From positions 1-64,000 of the forward strand of contig NZ_CP038266.1 of assembly GCF_004564355.1 (NCBI RefSeq): a stretch of DNA of 64,000 nucleotides. Direction: 5' to 3'. Positions 16,857 to 26,402 of the stretch are shown piece after piece; position 1 is the first letter of the stretch, and the number at the start of each line of letters is the position of its first letter. The position numbers and the translations under genes were made by a program. The notes beneath the pieces are model-generated. The model saw only the letters and a list, made by a program, of their open reading frames with translations. It was not told the origin of the DNA and did no database searches. This DNA comes from Microbacterium wangchenii. Its GTDB lineage: Bacteria > Actinomycetota > Actinomycetes > Actinomycetales > Microbacteriaceae.

Positions 16857-18534
16857 GGACGATCTCCGAATGGATCGGCACCTCACCCGGTCCGATCGAC
16901 TGACGCGACACCGTCGGGGTCGCCGCCGCCGGGCACGCCGGGTCTTCCTCCGTGACGACGGTCAGCTGGATCTCGGGGCTCTGCAGCTCGCGGGTCGCGG
17001 CGTCCAGGGTGTAGCCGGCGTAATCGACGATCACGACGCGGCCGGTGGCCACGACGAGGTTCACCGTGGTCCCCAGCGGCACGGTGGCGCCCTCGGGCTG
17101 ATCCGTCTCGAGCACCGTCCCGCCCGCCGCGCTCGGGTCGTTGCGCTGACGGATCGCGCCCACGGTCAGGCCGGCGTCGGTGATCGCCTGCCGGGCCGAC
17201 TCCTCGGGGAGCCCGGCGAGGGTCGGCACGGTCGCCGTCTCCTCGCCGCGGGAGACGTAGACCGTCACTTCGTTCCGCCGCGCCACCGAGATGCCGGCGG
17301 CCGGGTCGGTGCGGATGACGTTGCCCTCGGCGACCGTCGCGCTGGATTCGTCGACGCGGATCGGCACGAGGTCTTCGGCGAGCAGCAGTTCCTCGGCGCG
17401 GTCCCACGCGACATCCGACACATCGGGCACGATGCGCGCGTTGCCGGGCACCTCGGTGGCCGGGCGGATCGACATGGTCCAGATCAGCACCGAGACCAGC
17501 AGCACGGCCAGCAGGGCGACTCCGGCCCAGATCCACGCCACCGGGGGGCCGGACTGCGTGCGACGCATGGTGGTGTCGGTGCTCAGCTGCCGCAGCGACC
17601 GTGCCGTCTCCGCCGCGTGCCGCGGGTTGGGTCCGTAGAGCTCGCTCGTCAGGGCGCCCAGCTGCTTCTTGCTGGGCTCCTTGCCGTCGACGGTGGCATC
17701 CAGCGCGGCACGGAAGCTCGCCGCATCCGGGAACCGCTGGAACGGATCCTTCGCCAATGCGCGCAGCACGACGGCATCCAGTGCGCGCGGGACCGTGTCG
17801 GTGATCTCCGACGGCGGCACGGGCGCTTCGCTGACGTGCTGGTAGGCCACCGCGACCGGCGACTCGCCCCGGAAGGGAGGACGGCCGGTGAGCAGCTCGT
17901 AGAGCACGACGCCGGTGGAGTACAGGTCGGCGCGGGCGTCGACGGGTTCGCCCTTGGCCTGCTCGGGGGAGAAGTACGACGCCGTGCCGAGGATGGTCGT
18001 GGTCTCGGCGACCGTCGAGGAGGAATCAGACACGGCACGGGCGATGCCGAAGTCCATCACCTTCACCTGACCGGCATCGGTGACCATGACGTTGCCGGGC
18101 TTGATGTCGCGGTGCACCACACCGGCGCGGTGGGAGAACTCCAGCGCCTCCAGGATGCCGTCGACGTAGCGCCGCGCGTCGTCGACGGAGACCGGACCCT
18201 CGGAGATGACGTCCTTCAGCAGCTTGCCGTGGACGAGCTCCATGACGATGTAGGGCACCGGGTGCTGGGCGCCGTCGGTGCCGACCTCGGAATCCTCGCC
18301 CGCGTCGAAGACGCGCACGATCGCGGGGTGCGCCATGCGCGAGGCGGCCTGGGCCTCCAGCCGGAAGCGGGTGCGGAACGCAGCATCCTCCGCCAGTTCC
18401 CGTCGGAGGATCTTGATCGCCACCGCCCGGCCGAGGGTGACGTCGTACCCGCGGTACACGCTGGCCATGCCGCCTCGCCCGATGAGCTCATCGATGCGGT
18501 AGCGGCCGGACAGCACGCGTGTCTCGGTCGTCAC
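16834..18534 (-). CDS. pknB: Serine/threonine protein kinase PknB with PASTA domains
   Basis: Receptor-type Hanks kinase, 566 residues, controlling cell-wall growth and division. Kinase domain about 12-275 with GRGGMASVYRG, the lysine in [13 protein letters not shown] near 139 and DFGIAR. A juxtamembrane linker leads to a transmembrane helix near 331-350. The extracellular part has three PASTA repeats, the first starting near VPDVSD, the second near VPTLAG and the third near VIVDYAG. PASTA domains bind muropeptides or lipid II. It is the last gene of the fhaA-to-pknB operon and starts 35 bp after pknA. Confidence 0.96.
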   Translation of the reverse strand: MTTETRVLSGRYRIDELIGRGGMASVYRGYDVTLGRAVAIKILRRELAEDAAFRTRFRLEAQAASRMAHPAIVRVFDAGEDSEVGTDGAQHPVPYIVMELVHGKLLKDVISEGPVSVDDARRYVDGILEALEFSHRAGVVHRDIKPGNVMVTDAGQVKVMDFGIARAVSDSSSTVAETTTILGTASYFSPEQAKGEPVDARADLYSTGVVLYELLTGRPPFRGESPVAVAYQHVSEAPVPPSEITDTVPRALDAVVLRALAKDPFQRFPDAASFRAALDATVDGKEPSKKQLGALTSELYGPNPRHAAETARSLRQLSTDTTMRRTQSGPPVAWIWAGVALLAVLLVSVLIWTMSIRPATEVPGNARIVPDVSDVAWDRAEELLLAEDLVPIRVDESSATVAEGNVIRTDPAAGISVARRNEVTVYVSRGEETATVPTLAGLPEESARQAITDAGLTVGAIRQRNDPSAAGGTVLETDQPEGATVPLGTTVNLVVATGRVVIVDYAGYTLDAATRELQSPEIQLTVVTEEDPACPAAATPTVSRQSIGPGEVPIHSEIVLTVCTGP

Positions 18535-18569
18535 GGTGCACTCCCCAGGTGGTGGAACAAGAGGCTAGT

Positions 18570-20315
18570 TTATTCCCCGTCGGTCGTCGGCGAAGGGTCC
18601 GGGGTCGGGGCCGCGGCGATCGAGACCTGCGACGTGGGCGAAGGTCCCGACTCGCGCTGCCCGCCCTGCCCGCTGCACAGGGCGACGTAGCTGGCGGTGA
18701 TGTTCCCGGTGGCGGGCACCTGGATGTCGGCGGACTGCTCACCGGCGCCGAAGCTGCGCTGGGTCGTGCCGTCGGCGGCGAAGATCGCTCCCGTGATGGT
18801 CACGGTGTAGCCGCTCAGGGTGCCGGTGCCGCTCGGGCACGTGAACCCGTCCCACGACACCGTCGCCGTCCCGCCCGAGGGCGCGGGGTTCGGGGTCACG
18901 GTGGGCCCGTTCCCGGGGCTGGGGATCTGCGTCTGTTCGACGAAGCACGTCACCGTCAGCGCCTGGCCCTCATCGAGGTTTCCGCGCGCGGGATCGGTGG
19001 ATTCGACCGTGCCGACCTGTTCCGCGCTGGGCGCCGCGGAGCCGTCGGCCCGGCTGGCCCGCAGACCCGCGTCGTTGGCGGCCTGGATGGCGGCGTCGCA
19101 GCTCATGCCGATGAGCCCGAGCGAGTCGAGGTTCACGGTCGCGGTCGTGGGTTCCGGTGTGGGCGTGTCTCTCGGCGTCGGTGTCCGGGGCGTGCTCGAG
19201 GTGGTGGAGCTCTCCGGGGCGGGGTCGCCCTGGTTCACGAAGAACGCGATGAGCGTGCCGCCGAGCACGAGCACGAGCAGGGCGATGAGGGCGATGAGCG
19301 GCCACGTCCACGGGCTGCGCTTGCGCTTCTTCTCCGCCGCATCCTCTTCCGGAGCCGGCGTGGTGGTCGCCAGGGTCGGGGAGGGGAGGAGGCGCGTGGC
19401 GGCCGCGGTGTCACCGCCGGCCGTGAGCAGCTGGGTGACGTCGTCGGCAGCGGCAGCCCCGCCGACCGCGGGGACGGCCGCGATCGCGGCGGTGAGGTCG
19501 CCTCGGCGCAGCGCTGACGCCGCGCGGGAGACAGCGGCGGCCGAGGCGGGCCGCTCCTCCGGCTTCTTGGCGATCATGGCCATGACCAGTCGCTGCACCG
19601 GCTCGGGGACGGTGGGCGGAAGCGGTGGCGGCTGCTCGTTGATCTGCGCCATCGCGATCGCGACCTGCGACTCCCCGGTGAACGGGCGCTTGCCGGCGAG
19701 GCATTCGTACGCGACGATGCCGAGCGAGTAGATGTCGGTGGCCGGCGACGCGGGATGCCCCGACGCCTGCTCCGGCGAGAGGTACTGCACCGTTCCCATG
19801 ACCTGACCGGTCGCGGTGAGCGGGACCTGGTCGGCGATGCGCGCAATGCCGAAGTCGGTGATCTTGACCCGTCCGTCGGGCGTGATCAGCAGGTTGCCCG
19901 GCTTGATGTCACGGTGGACGAGACCGGCGGCATGGGCGGCCTGCAGGGCGGCGGCCGTCTGCGCGACGATGTCGAGCGTCTTGTCGGTGGGCAGCGTGCC
20001 CTCGCGCTCGAGGATCGTGGAGAGCGCCTCGCCCGGGACGAGCTCCATCACCAGGAACGCGCTGCCGTTCTCCTCGCCGTAGTCGAAGACGCTCGCGATG
20101 CCCTCGTGGTTGACCAGCGCGGCGTGGCGGGCCTCGGCGCGGAAGCGCTCCAGGAAGCCCGGATCGCCCATGTACTCGTCCTTGAGGATCTTGATCGCGA
20201 CCGTCCGTCCGATGACGTGATCGGTCGCCTCCCAGACCTCGCCCATCCCCCCGATCGCGACTCGCGACTCGAGTTCGTAGCGTCCGCCGAAGGTCACACC
20301 CTGTGTCGGTCTCAT
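18570..20315 (-). CDS. pknA: Serine/threonine protein kinase PknA with extended extracellular domain
   Basis: Hanks-type kinase of 581 residues. Kinase domain about 12-270: [11 protein letters not shown] glycine loop, AIKILK lysine, HRDIKPGN near 135, DFGIARI. A cytoplasmic linker with Thr/Ala-rich segments leads to a transmembrane helix near 331-352. Beyond it lie a Thr/Pro-rich stalk, a PASTA-like unit ([20 protein letters not shown]), and a beta-rich C-terminal region with paired cysteines. Mycobacterial PknA has almost no such ectodomain, so this one is unusually large. The ATG overlaps the pbpA stop (ATGA). Confidence 0.93.
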   Translation of the reverse strand: MRPTQGVTFGGRYELESRVAIGGMGEVWEATDHVIGRTVAIKILKDEYMGDPGFLERFRAEARHAALVNHEGIASVFDYGEENGSAFLVMELVPGEALSTILEREGTLPTDKTLDIVAQTAAALQAAHAAGLVHRDIKPGNLLITPDGRVKITDFGIARIADQVPLTATGQVMGTVQYLSPEQASGHPASPATDIYSLGIVAYECLAGKRPFTGESQVAIAMAQINEQPPPLPPTVPEPVQRLVMAMIAKKPEERPASAAAVSRAASALRRGDLTAAIAAVPAVGGAAAADDVTQLLTAGGDTAAATRLLPSPTLATTTPAPEEDAAEKKRKRSPWTWPLIALIALLVLVLGGTLIAFFVNQGDPAPESSTTSSTPRTPTPRDTPTPEPTTATVNLDSLGLIGMSCDAAIQAANDAGLRASRADGSAAPSAEQVGTVESTDPARGNLDEGQALTVTCFVEQTQIPSPGNGPTVTPNPAPSGGTATVSWDGFTCPSGTGTLSGYTVTITGAIFAADGTTQRSFGAGEQSADIQVPATGNITASYVALCSGQGGQRESGPSPTSQVSIAAAPTPDPSPTTDGE

Positions 20316-21766
20316 CTACCCAGCACCGCCTCCATGACCTTCTTCGCGATGGGAGCGGCGATGGTGTCTCCGCTGCCCGACTGTCCTTGTCCTCCGCCGG
20401 CTTCGACCACAACCGCCACGGCGACCTGCGGGTCATCCGCCGGCGCGAAGCCGGTGAACCAGAGCGTGTAAGGGCGGTCGCCGTTCTCCGCGGTGCCCGT
20501 CTTACCGGCCACCTCGACCCCGTCTATTCTTGCACCGGAGGCCGCACCCTCACGGACATTGGCGACCATCATGCCCGCCAGCTCGTCCGCGAGCGTCTCC
20601 TCGAGGGCACGGCCGTACTCGGTGCTGTCGAAGGTCTCCTGCACCGTCAGATCGGGGCCGATGACGGCGTCCACCATCCGCGGGTTCATCACGACCCCGC
20701 CGTTGGCCACGCCCGCCGACACCATCGCCATCTGCAGCGGCGTCGCGATGACCTGGCCCTGACCGAAGCCCGTCAGCGCGGTCTGCGCGTCATCCAGTCC
20801 GCTGGGGTAGGACGAGGGCGTCGAGGTGAGCGGCAACTCGAAGGCGCGGTTGAAACCGTACTTCTCCGCCTCCTCGCGGATCGCGTCGTCCCCCAGGCGC
20901 ACCGCCAGCTCGGCCATGGGGATGTTGCAGCTGAGGCGCAGGGCGGTGGCGATCGTGACCTCTTCGCCCGGACCGCACGTGCCGCCGCCGGCGTTACGCA
21001 CGGTGCGGGATGACTGGGGCAGCTGGTACAGAGCCGGGTTGGGCAGCGTCGAATCGGGCGTGTAGTCCCCCGACGCCAGCGCGGCGGAGACGACGACGAG
21101 CTTGAACGTCGAACCCGGCGGGTTGAGGTCTCCGGCGATCGCGCGGTCGGCGAGGGGATCGGCGGGGTCGTCCAGGAGCGCCTGGTACGCCGCCTCGACC
21201 GCTTCGGTGTCGTGGGAGGCGAGCGCGTTCGTGTCGTAGCTGGGGCTCGTGGCCATCGCCAGCACGCGCCCGGTGTCGGGCTCGATGGCGATGACGGCAC
21301 CCTGCAGCCCGGCGAGGGCGTCGAAGGCGGCGCGCTGGACCACCGGGTCCAGGGAGGTCTCCACGTTGGATCCGCGCGGCGGCTGACCGGTCACGATCCG
21401 GTCGAGCCGGGAGAGGAACTGCGAGTCCGCGGTGCCGCTGAGGGCCTGCGTCATGGCCTGCTCGAGCCCGCGTGCAGAGCCCAGTACAGGGTTGATGTAT
21501 CCGGTCACGGGGGCCCACATGTCGGCATCGACATACACGCGCTGCCAGCTGTAGACGTCGTCGGAGGGCACGGACGATGCGATGGCCGTGCCGCCGGCGA
21601 TGATCGATCCGCGCTGGATCTCATAGGAGTCGTACAGTGCCCGGGTGTTGGCCGGGTTGCGGGCCAGGTCGTCGGCCTGCACGACCTGGATGACGCTGGT
21701 CGACCCGAACAGGGCGAGGAACATCACCAGCATGAGGATGCTGAGGCGGCGGAGTTCCTTGGTCAT
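20312..21766 (-). CDS. pbpA: Penicillin-binding protein 2-type transpeptidase
   Basis: 484-residue D,D-transpeptidase that crosslinks peptidoglycan, partner of the RodA glycosyltransferase. N-terminal membrane anchor near 8-28 ([14 protein letters not shown]), a dimerisation-like region, then the transpeptidase domain with the catalytic triad motifs SxxK (STFK near 218), SxN (SCN near 277) and KTG (AGKTGTAE near 419). I start at ATG 21766, which overlaps the rodA stop by four bases; the longer open frame runs through rodA and is spurious. Same order as Mycobacterium Rv0016-Rv0018. Confidence 0.95.
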   Translation of the reverse strand: MTKELRRLSILMLVMFLALFGSTSVIQVVQADDLARNPANTRALYDSYEIQRGSIIAGGTAIASSVPSDDVYSWQRVYVDADMWAPVTGYINPVLGSARGLEQAMTQALSGTADSQFLSRLDRIVTGQPPRGSNVETSLDPVVQRAAFDALAGLQGAVIAIEPDTGRVLAMATSPSYDTNALASHDTEAVEAAYQALLDDPADPLADRAIAGDLNPPGSTFKLVVVSAALASGDYTPDSTLPNPALYQLPQSSRTVRNAGGGTCGPGEEVTIATALRLSCNIPMAELAVRLGDDAIREEAEKYGFNRAFELPLTSTPSSYPSGLDDAQTALTGFGQGQVIATPLQMAMVSAGVANGGVVMNPRMVDAVIGPDLTVQETFDSTEYGRALEETLADELAGMMVANVREGAASGARIDGVEVAGKTGTAENGDRPYTLWFTGFAPADDPQVAVAVVVEAGGGQGQSGSGDTIAAPIAKKVMEAVLGR

Positions 21767-23175
21767 CCGATCACCACCCGGGGTCGGCTGCGCACGGCGT
21801 CGGAGATGCGCAGGAGGAGCGCGACGATGAGCCAGTTGGAGATGAGCGAGGATCCTCCCGCGGTGAGGAACGGTGTGGTCAGGCCGGTCAGGGGGATCAG
21901 CCGCGTGACGCCGCCGACCATGATGAACACCTGCAGCGCGATAGTGAACGACAGCCCCGTGGCCAGGAGCTTGCCGAAGTCGTCCTGTCCGGCCAGGCCG
22001 ATCCGCACGCCGCGGCTGGCGAACACCATGTACAGGCACAGGATCGCGAAGACCCCCACGAGCCCCAGCTCTTCGCCCAGGCTCGGCAGGATGTAGTCGC
22101 TCTGCGACAGCGGCGTCAGGTACGGCCGCCCCTGACCCAGGCCCGTGCCGATCAGTCCGCCCTGGGCGAGGCCGAAGATGCCCTGCACGAGCTGGTAGCT
22201 GCTGCCGTTGATGAGGTCGGGGTTGAACGCATCCAGCCAGTTCGAGAAGCGCGCGCCCACGTAGGGCAGCACGCGTGAGGCCAGGAACGCGCCGCCGCCG
22301 GCGAGGACGACGCCGATGAGCACCCAGCTCGTCTTGCCGGTGGCCACGTACAGCATCGCCACGAACATGCCGAACAGCAGCAGTCCGGTACCGAGGTCGC
22401 GCTGGAGCACGATGATGCCGAGGGAGATCAGCCAGATGACCAGCAGCGGGCCGAGCTCCCGCGCGCGCGGCCACGTCATCCACAGGAACCGGGTGCCGAC
22501 GGAGGTGAGGCTTTCGCGCGTGCGCACGAGGTAGCCGGCGAAGAAGATCGCCAGCGAGATCTTCGCGAGCTCGCCCGGCTGGAACTGGAACAGGCCGCCG
22601 ACCGAGACCCACACGTCGGCATTCTGGTTGGTGCCCAGGCCCGGGACGAAGGGCAGCAGGAGCAGCAGGACGCCGGCCAGGCCGAACAGATACGTGTAGC
22701 GGAACAGCACACGGTAGTTGCGCAGCAGGAGCACCAGGGCCATCGCGCCGCCGATCGCGAGCGCCGACCACGCGAGCTGCCGCGTCGACGAGGCATCCCA
22801 CCCCAGGTGGTCGCGCGCGATGTCGATGCGGTAGATCTCGGCGATCCCCAGGCCCGTCAGGAGCGTCGCGATCGGGAGCACGAACGGGTCGGCGTCGCGC
22901 GCGCGCAGCCGCAGGACGACGTGCAGTGCGAGGGCGAGGGCGGCGGGGAGCGCGCCGTACAGGGCGACATCGGTGCCGGGCGTGCGGCCGGTGCCCAGAT
23001 CGACCAGCGTCACGGCGGCGAGGTTGAGCACGAGGGCGAACAGCAGCAGCGCCAGCTCGCGGTTGCGCTGGGTCTGCGGGACGCGCAGGAGCTTGAGCGC
23101 CCGCACGACGGCGGTATCGGTGCTCACGCCGTCGGCCGGAGCGGACGGGCGGGCAAGAGGCGTGCCGGCGGCCAT
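21763..23175 (-). CDS. rodA: SEDS peptidoglycan glycosyltransferase RodA/FtsW family
   Basis: 470-residue polytopic protein that polymerises lipid II. About ten to twelve transmembrane helices; SEDS hallmarks include QPGELAKI near 238-245, RDLGTGLLLFG near 296-306 and LIPLTGLTTPFLTAGGSSL near the C-terminus. ATG 23175 begins MAAGTPLARP and its last stop bases overlap pbpA. The pairing with pbpA indicates a dedicated RodA-PBP synthase unit, as in other actinobacteria. The start codon touches the pstP stop (TGATG). Confidence 0.95.
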   Translation of the reverse strand: MAAGTPLARPSAPADGVSTDTAVVRALKLLRVPQTQRNRELALLLFALVLNLAAVTLVDLGTGRTPGTDVALYGALPAALALALHVVLRLRARDADPFVLPIATLLTGLGIAEIYRIDIARDHLGWDASSTRQLAWSALAIGGAMALVLLLRNYRVLFRYTYLFGLAGVLLLLLPFVPGLGTNQNADVWVSVGGLFQFQPGELAKISLAIFFAGYLVRTRESLTSVGTRFLWMTWPRARELGPLLVIWLISLGIIVLQRDLGTGLLLFGMFVAMLYVATGKTSWVLIGVVLAGGGAFLASRVLPYVGARFSNWLDAFNPDLINGSSYQLVQGIFGLAQGGLIGTGLGQGRPYLTPLSQSDYILPSLGEELGLVGVFAILCLYMVFASRGVRIGLAGQDDFGKLLATGLSFTIALQVFIMVGGVTRLIPLTGLTTPFLTAGGSSLISNWLIVALLLRISDAVRSRPRVVIG

Positions 23176-24413
23176 CAGTTCTCCGCTCCCGCCATCTCGC
23201 GCAGGCGATCCACGATCAGCTCCGCGTCGGACAGTGAGCGCGCCGAGATCGTGCGCTCGACGGTGGCGCGTTCGAAGTCGGGCAGATCCGCCAGGGCGAT
23301 GCCGGTGTCTTCGTGCGGGGTGGACAGGGGGATGGGGCCGATCGACTGCTGGACGCCGCGGTACACGACCACGGTGTCGTCGTCGGCGCCGATGTAGTAG
23401 CGGGTCTGCGTCCAGTTGTAGCCGACGGCCAGTGCGGCGGCGATGGCGGCCAGCACCAGGACGAATCCGACGATCCACCCGATGCGGCGCCGCCGCGCCC
23501 GTCGACGGTCCTCCTCGATGAGCTCCTCGAGGAACTCCGCATCCGGCTCGAAGTGCGTCGGCTCGTTGGCGGCCTGACGGTTCGGGTGCAGCCAGCTGCT
23601 GCGCCCGGGGCGGGCGGCGGGCACCTCCACGCCGATGGGGTTCGACGCCGAGCCGACGATCGAGGGTGTGCCCAGGAACACCGGATGCTGGCCGCCGACG
23701 TCGACGATCACGATCGTGACGTTGTCGGGGGCGCCGCCGTCCAGAGCGTGCTTGAGCAGCAGGTCGGCGGTGCGACCGGGGGCGAGGCCCTGGCTCAGCG
23801 CCTTGGCCGTGTGCGCATCATCCAGCACTCCCGACAGACCGTCGGAGCACAGCAGCCACCGGTCTCCCGGCTGCGTCGGCATGATGAACGTGTCGACCTC
23901 GGGGTCGGGGTCCATGTCGCCCAGCACGCGCATGAGCACCGAGCGGCGCGGGTGGTAGCGCGCCTCCTCGGGCGTGATGCGGCCGGAGTCCACGAGGCGC
24001 TGGACGAACGTGTGGTCGGTCGTGATCTGAGTGAGCGCGCCCTCGCGGTAGAGGTAGATGCGGGAGTCGCCGATGTGGGCGATGACGGCGTAGTCGTCGA
24101 CCATGACCAGCGCGCTGACGGTCGTGCCCATACCGGCCAGCTCAGGGCGGCGGCCGACGGTCTCGATCAGCTCGGTCGCGGTGTCGGCGATCGAGTCGCG
24201 CAACGCCAGCTCTGCTTCGGCGGTGGAGGAGAACGGCTGGTCGAGGAGCGCGAGCCGGGCGATCGCGAGGCTCGAGGCGACATCTCCGCCCGCGTGGCCG
24301 CCCATGCCGTCGGCCACGACGAACAGGTTCGACCCGGCGTAGCCGGAGTCCTGGTTGTTGGAGCGCACCTTGCCGGTGTGTGAGATGGCGGCGCTCGAGC
24401 CCTGGAAGACCAT
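23175..24413 (-). CDS. pstP: PP2C-family serine/threonine phosphatase PstP
   Basis: Metal-dependent phosphatase that reverses PknA/PknB phosphorylation. 412 residues. Catalytic domain about 1-240 with NNQDSGY near 19-25 and DGMGGHAGGD near 36-45, then IGDSRIYL, SDGLSG and APDNVTIV late metal motifs. A cytoplasmic linker is followed by a basic stop-transfer stretch (RRRARRRR) and a transmembrane helix near 310-335, and a C-terminal extracellular part of about 75 residues. This topology matches mycobacterial PstP. Located between fhaB and rodA in the same operon. Confidence 0.95.
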   Translation of the reverse strand: MVFQGSSAAISHTGKVRSNNQDSGYAGSNLFVVADGMGGHAGGDVASSLAIARLALLDQPFSSTAEAELALRDSIADTATELIETVGRRPELAGMGTTVSALVMVDDYAVIAHIGDSRIYLYREGALTQITTDHTFVQRLVDSGRITPEEARYHPRRSVLMRVLGDMDPDPEVDTFIMPTQPGDRWLLCSDGLSGVLDDAHTAKALSQGLAPGRTADLLLKHALDGGAPDNVTIVIVDVGGQHPVFLGTPSIVGSASNPIGVEVPAARPGRSSWLHPNRQAANEPTHFEPDAEFLEELIEEDRRRARRRRIGWIVGFVLVLAAIAAALAVGYNWTQTRYYIGADDDTVVVYRGVQQSIGPIPLSTPHEDTGIALADLPDFERATVERTISARSLSDAELIVDRLREMAGAEN

Positions 24414-24427
24414 GGAGGATCCGGTGC

Positions 24428-24967
24428 TTACTTCCGCAGCTCGAAGGTCGTCGCGCCGACCTTGATGGGCGCACCGATCTTCACCGGGACGGGAGCGGCC
24501 ACGCGGGTGCCGTCATGGAACGTGCCGTTGGTGGAATCCAGGTCCTGGATCATCCACTTGTCGCCCCACAGCACGAGGCGCGCGTGGTGGCTGGAGGTGT
24601 AGTCGTCGCGGATGACGAGGGCCGACTCGCTGGACCGGCCGATCGTGAGCGGCTCGTTGCCCAGGGGCAGCTCGACACCGGCCTTCGGTCCGCTCGTGAT
24701 GACGATGCGGGAGACGGTGCTGGTCGTCGCGGCACCCCCGGGCGCAGCATCCCTCGCCTTCGAGGCCGGCGCGGGACGTCCCACCGGCTCGGTGACGCCC
24801 GCCGGCCCCGCGGTGGCGGCCGCTGCCGCTGCCGGGGCGGGCTCGGGGAGTTTCCGCACCTTGACGCCGAACAGATCGGCGCGCAGCGAGTAGACGACGG
24901 CGAAGACGAAGAACCACAGCAGCAGCAGGAATCCGATGCGCAGCAGCAGGAGGGTGAGTTCGCTCAC
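24428..24967 (-). CDS. fhaB: FHA-domain membrane protein FhaB (FipA)
   Basis: 179-residue phosphothreonine-binding adaptor. N-terminal transmembrane helix near 4-24 (LLLLRIGFLLLLWFF), an Ala/Pro-rich linker, and a C-terminal FHA domain near 95-178 with the conserved GRSSES loop, SSHHARL and STNGT motifs. FHA domains read phosphorylated PknA/PknB targets; mycobacterial FipA links FtsZ and FtsQ under stress. Start is GTG 24967, overlapping the fhaA stop by GTGA. The longer open frame upstream is inside fhaA. Confidence 0.94.
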   Translation of the reverse strand: MSELTLLLLRIGFLLLLWFFVFAVVYSLRADLFGVKVRKLPEPAPAAAAAATAGPAGVTEPVGRPAPASKARDAAPGGAATTSTVSRIVITSGPKAGVELPLGNEPLTIGRSSESALVIRDDYTSSHHARLVLWGDKWMIQDLDSTNGTFHDGTRVAAPVPVKIGAPIKVGATTFELRK

Positions 24968-25704
24968 GCGGAGGGACCCCTCTCGGGCAGGCCGAACGCA
25001 CGCGTCGCGTCCGCGTCGGCGCTGCGCGGACGGGCCGGCGCCGCCTGCGGGACCACGCGGAAGACGATGTCGGTGCGGCCGATCGTGACGGTGGAATCGG
25101 GGGGCAGCGGGGCTTCGGAGATCTTCTGGCCGTTCAGCTGCGTGCCGTTGGTGGACTTCAGGTCGCGCACCATGGCGCGCTCGCCGTCCCACAGGATCTC
25201 CACGTGCCGGCGGCTGGTGCCCGCATCCGGGATCGTGATGTCGGCGTCGCTGCCGCGCCCGATCACGGTGCGTGCCTTCACGAGCGGATGCCGCTGCCCG
25301 TCGATGTCCACCACCCCGCGCCACGACACCGTGCCGGCGGCCGTTTCCGAGTCCACGCGGAGCGTGCCGGTGGAGAGCGACTCGTCTCGCGTGAGGGAGA
25401 TGCCCACCGGCCCGGCGAACGAATAGCCCTGCGTGCGGGCGTGCGCTTTCACGAGGGTGTCGAGCTCATCGCCGAGCGCGGCGCCGAGCTGCGCCATCCG
25501 TTCGTCGTCGGTGGGGGAGAGGCGCACCGTGAAGGTGTTGGGGGCCAGGATGCGGTCGCGGCTGACCACCGCGGCCTTCTTGTCGAGTTCGCTGCGCAGG
25601 GCGGAAGCGATCTCCACGGGCTGGATGCCGCTGCGGAAGGTCTTCGCGAAGGCGCTGTTGACAGCGCGTTCGAGACCCTTCTCGAAACTGTCGAGTAGTC
25701 CCAC
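24964..25704 (-). CDS. fhaA: FHA-domain protein FhaA (DUF3662)
   Basis: First gene of the operon, 246 residues. The N-terminal DUF3662 domain (about 1-115, MGLLDSFEKGLERAVNSAF) is typical of FhaA; a C-terminal FHA domain near 150-225 shows GRGSDAD, SRRHVEI and STNGTQLNG. In Mycobacterium FhaA binds phosphorylated MviN/MurJ and regulates lipid II export; murJ is not in this window. It lacks the long Pro/Gln linker of mycobacterial FhaA. Start GTG 25704 has ribosome site AAGGAG; a -10-like TACGAT lies about 40 bases upstream on the minus strand. Confidence 0.94.
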   Translation of the reverse strand: MGLLDSFEKGLERAVNSAFAKTFRSGIQPVEIASALRSELDKKAAVVSRDRILAPNTFTVRLSPTDDERMAQLGAALGDELDTLVKAHARTQGYSFAGPVGISLTRDESLSTGTLRVDSETAAGTVSWRGVVDIDGQRHPLVKARTVIGRGSDADITIPDAGTSRRHVEILWDGERAMVRDLKSTNGTQLNGQKISEAPLPPDSTVTIGRTDIVFRVVPQAAPARPRSADADATRAFGLPERGPSA

Positions 25705-25804
25705 GAGACTCCTTCAGGCAGGCAGACCGGTGGGTACATCGTAGTCAGGGCGGCTGGGGAGGCCATGGACGCCGCTCTCCGGCTCGCCCGCCGCATCCGC
25801 TTCG

Positions 25805-25884
25805 CCGTTCAGAACTCAGGAGAATCCGGGGGTTTCCGGGGTGGTGGGGGTCGGATGTGGCGGAATCTCCTGAGTTCTGAACGG
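25805..25884. repeat. 80-bp hairpin repeat, copy 1
   Basis: Terminal inverted repeats CCGTTCAGAACTCAGGAGA (25805-25823) and its complement (25866-25884) are perfect over 19 bp and continue with one mismatch, flanking a G-rich core. Copy 2 (25948-26027) has the same length and a conserved core (TTTCCGGGGT ... CGGATGTGGCG). No open frame inside. It fills the 406-bp gap between fhaA and tRNA-Leu, in which I see no gene. Confidence 0.85.
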
Positions 25885-25947
25885 TGGTGCCGCCGGACCC
25901 GCTTCCGCCGGCTGGCCGTTGGCCTCGCTCCTCTTGCGCGGGCTGCC

Positions 25948-26027
25948 CCGTTCAGAACTCAGGAGGATCTGACGTTTTCCGGGGTTATGGGGGGCGGATG
26001 TGGCGCGATCTCCTGAGTTCTGAACGG
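25948..26027. repeat. 80-bp hairpin repeat, copy 2
   Basis: Same structure and orientation as copy 1, with start points 143 bp apart. Terminal repeats CCGTTCAGAACTCAGGAG (25948-25965) and complement (26010-26027) are perfect over 18 bp. The core differs at scattered positions, so the copies are diverged rather than a recent tandem duplication. Confidence 0.85.
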
Positions 26028-26110
26028 TGGACCGGGGGAGCGCTTTGCGGTGGCGGGCGTGGGCCGTGATATCCTCGGGAAGTTGAGTGCGCGGATCCGT
26101 TCCGCGCCTC

Positions 26111-26194
26111 GCGCGAGTGGCGGAATAGGCAGACGCGCTGGCTTCAGGTGCCAGTGCCCGAAAGGGCGTGGGGGTTCAACTCCCCCCTCGCGCA
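26111..26194 (+). tRNA. tRNA-Leu (anticodon CAG)
   Basis: 84-nt class II tRNA. Acceptor GCGCGAG pairs CTCGCGC (26187-26193), anticodon stem CTGGC/GCCAG with loop TTCAGGT (CAG), variable arm TGCCCGAAAGGGCG, T arm GGGGGTTCAACTCCCCC, discriminator A. CCA is not encoded. Downstream DNA has accessory character. Confidence 0.97.
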
Positions 26195-26246
26195 CAGCGG
26201 GGCCTTGTATGTGAAATACAGGGCCCATGTGCTTCGACATACAGAG

Positions 26247-26290
26247 AAAGACCCGGCGAGAGCGAGATGCTCCGGCCGGGTTCTTTTGTT
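26247..26290 (+). terminator. Rho-independent terminator after tRNA-Leu
   Basis: ACCCGGC (26251-26257) pairs with GCCGGGT (26275-26281), preceded by AGAAAG and followed by TCTTTTG, a classical stem and T-tract. A smaller inverted repeat TGTATGT/ACATACA (26206-26212, 26237-26243) precedes it. The rest of the gap to 26402 shows no gene. Confidence 0.8.
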
Positions 26291-26402
26291 TCCGCTTCCG
26301 CGCTGGTGGACCGTTCCGGCATGGGAAGTTGCGTTCGCAACATAATGCACTTGCGGGCGAGCTCGCCGCGCAAGTCGTTGGTTTGAACTTCCGGGAGAGT
26401 CG

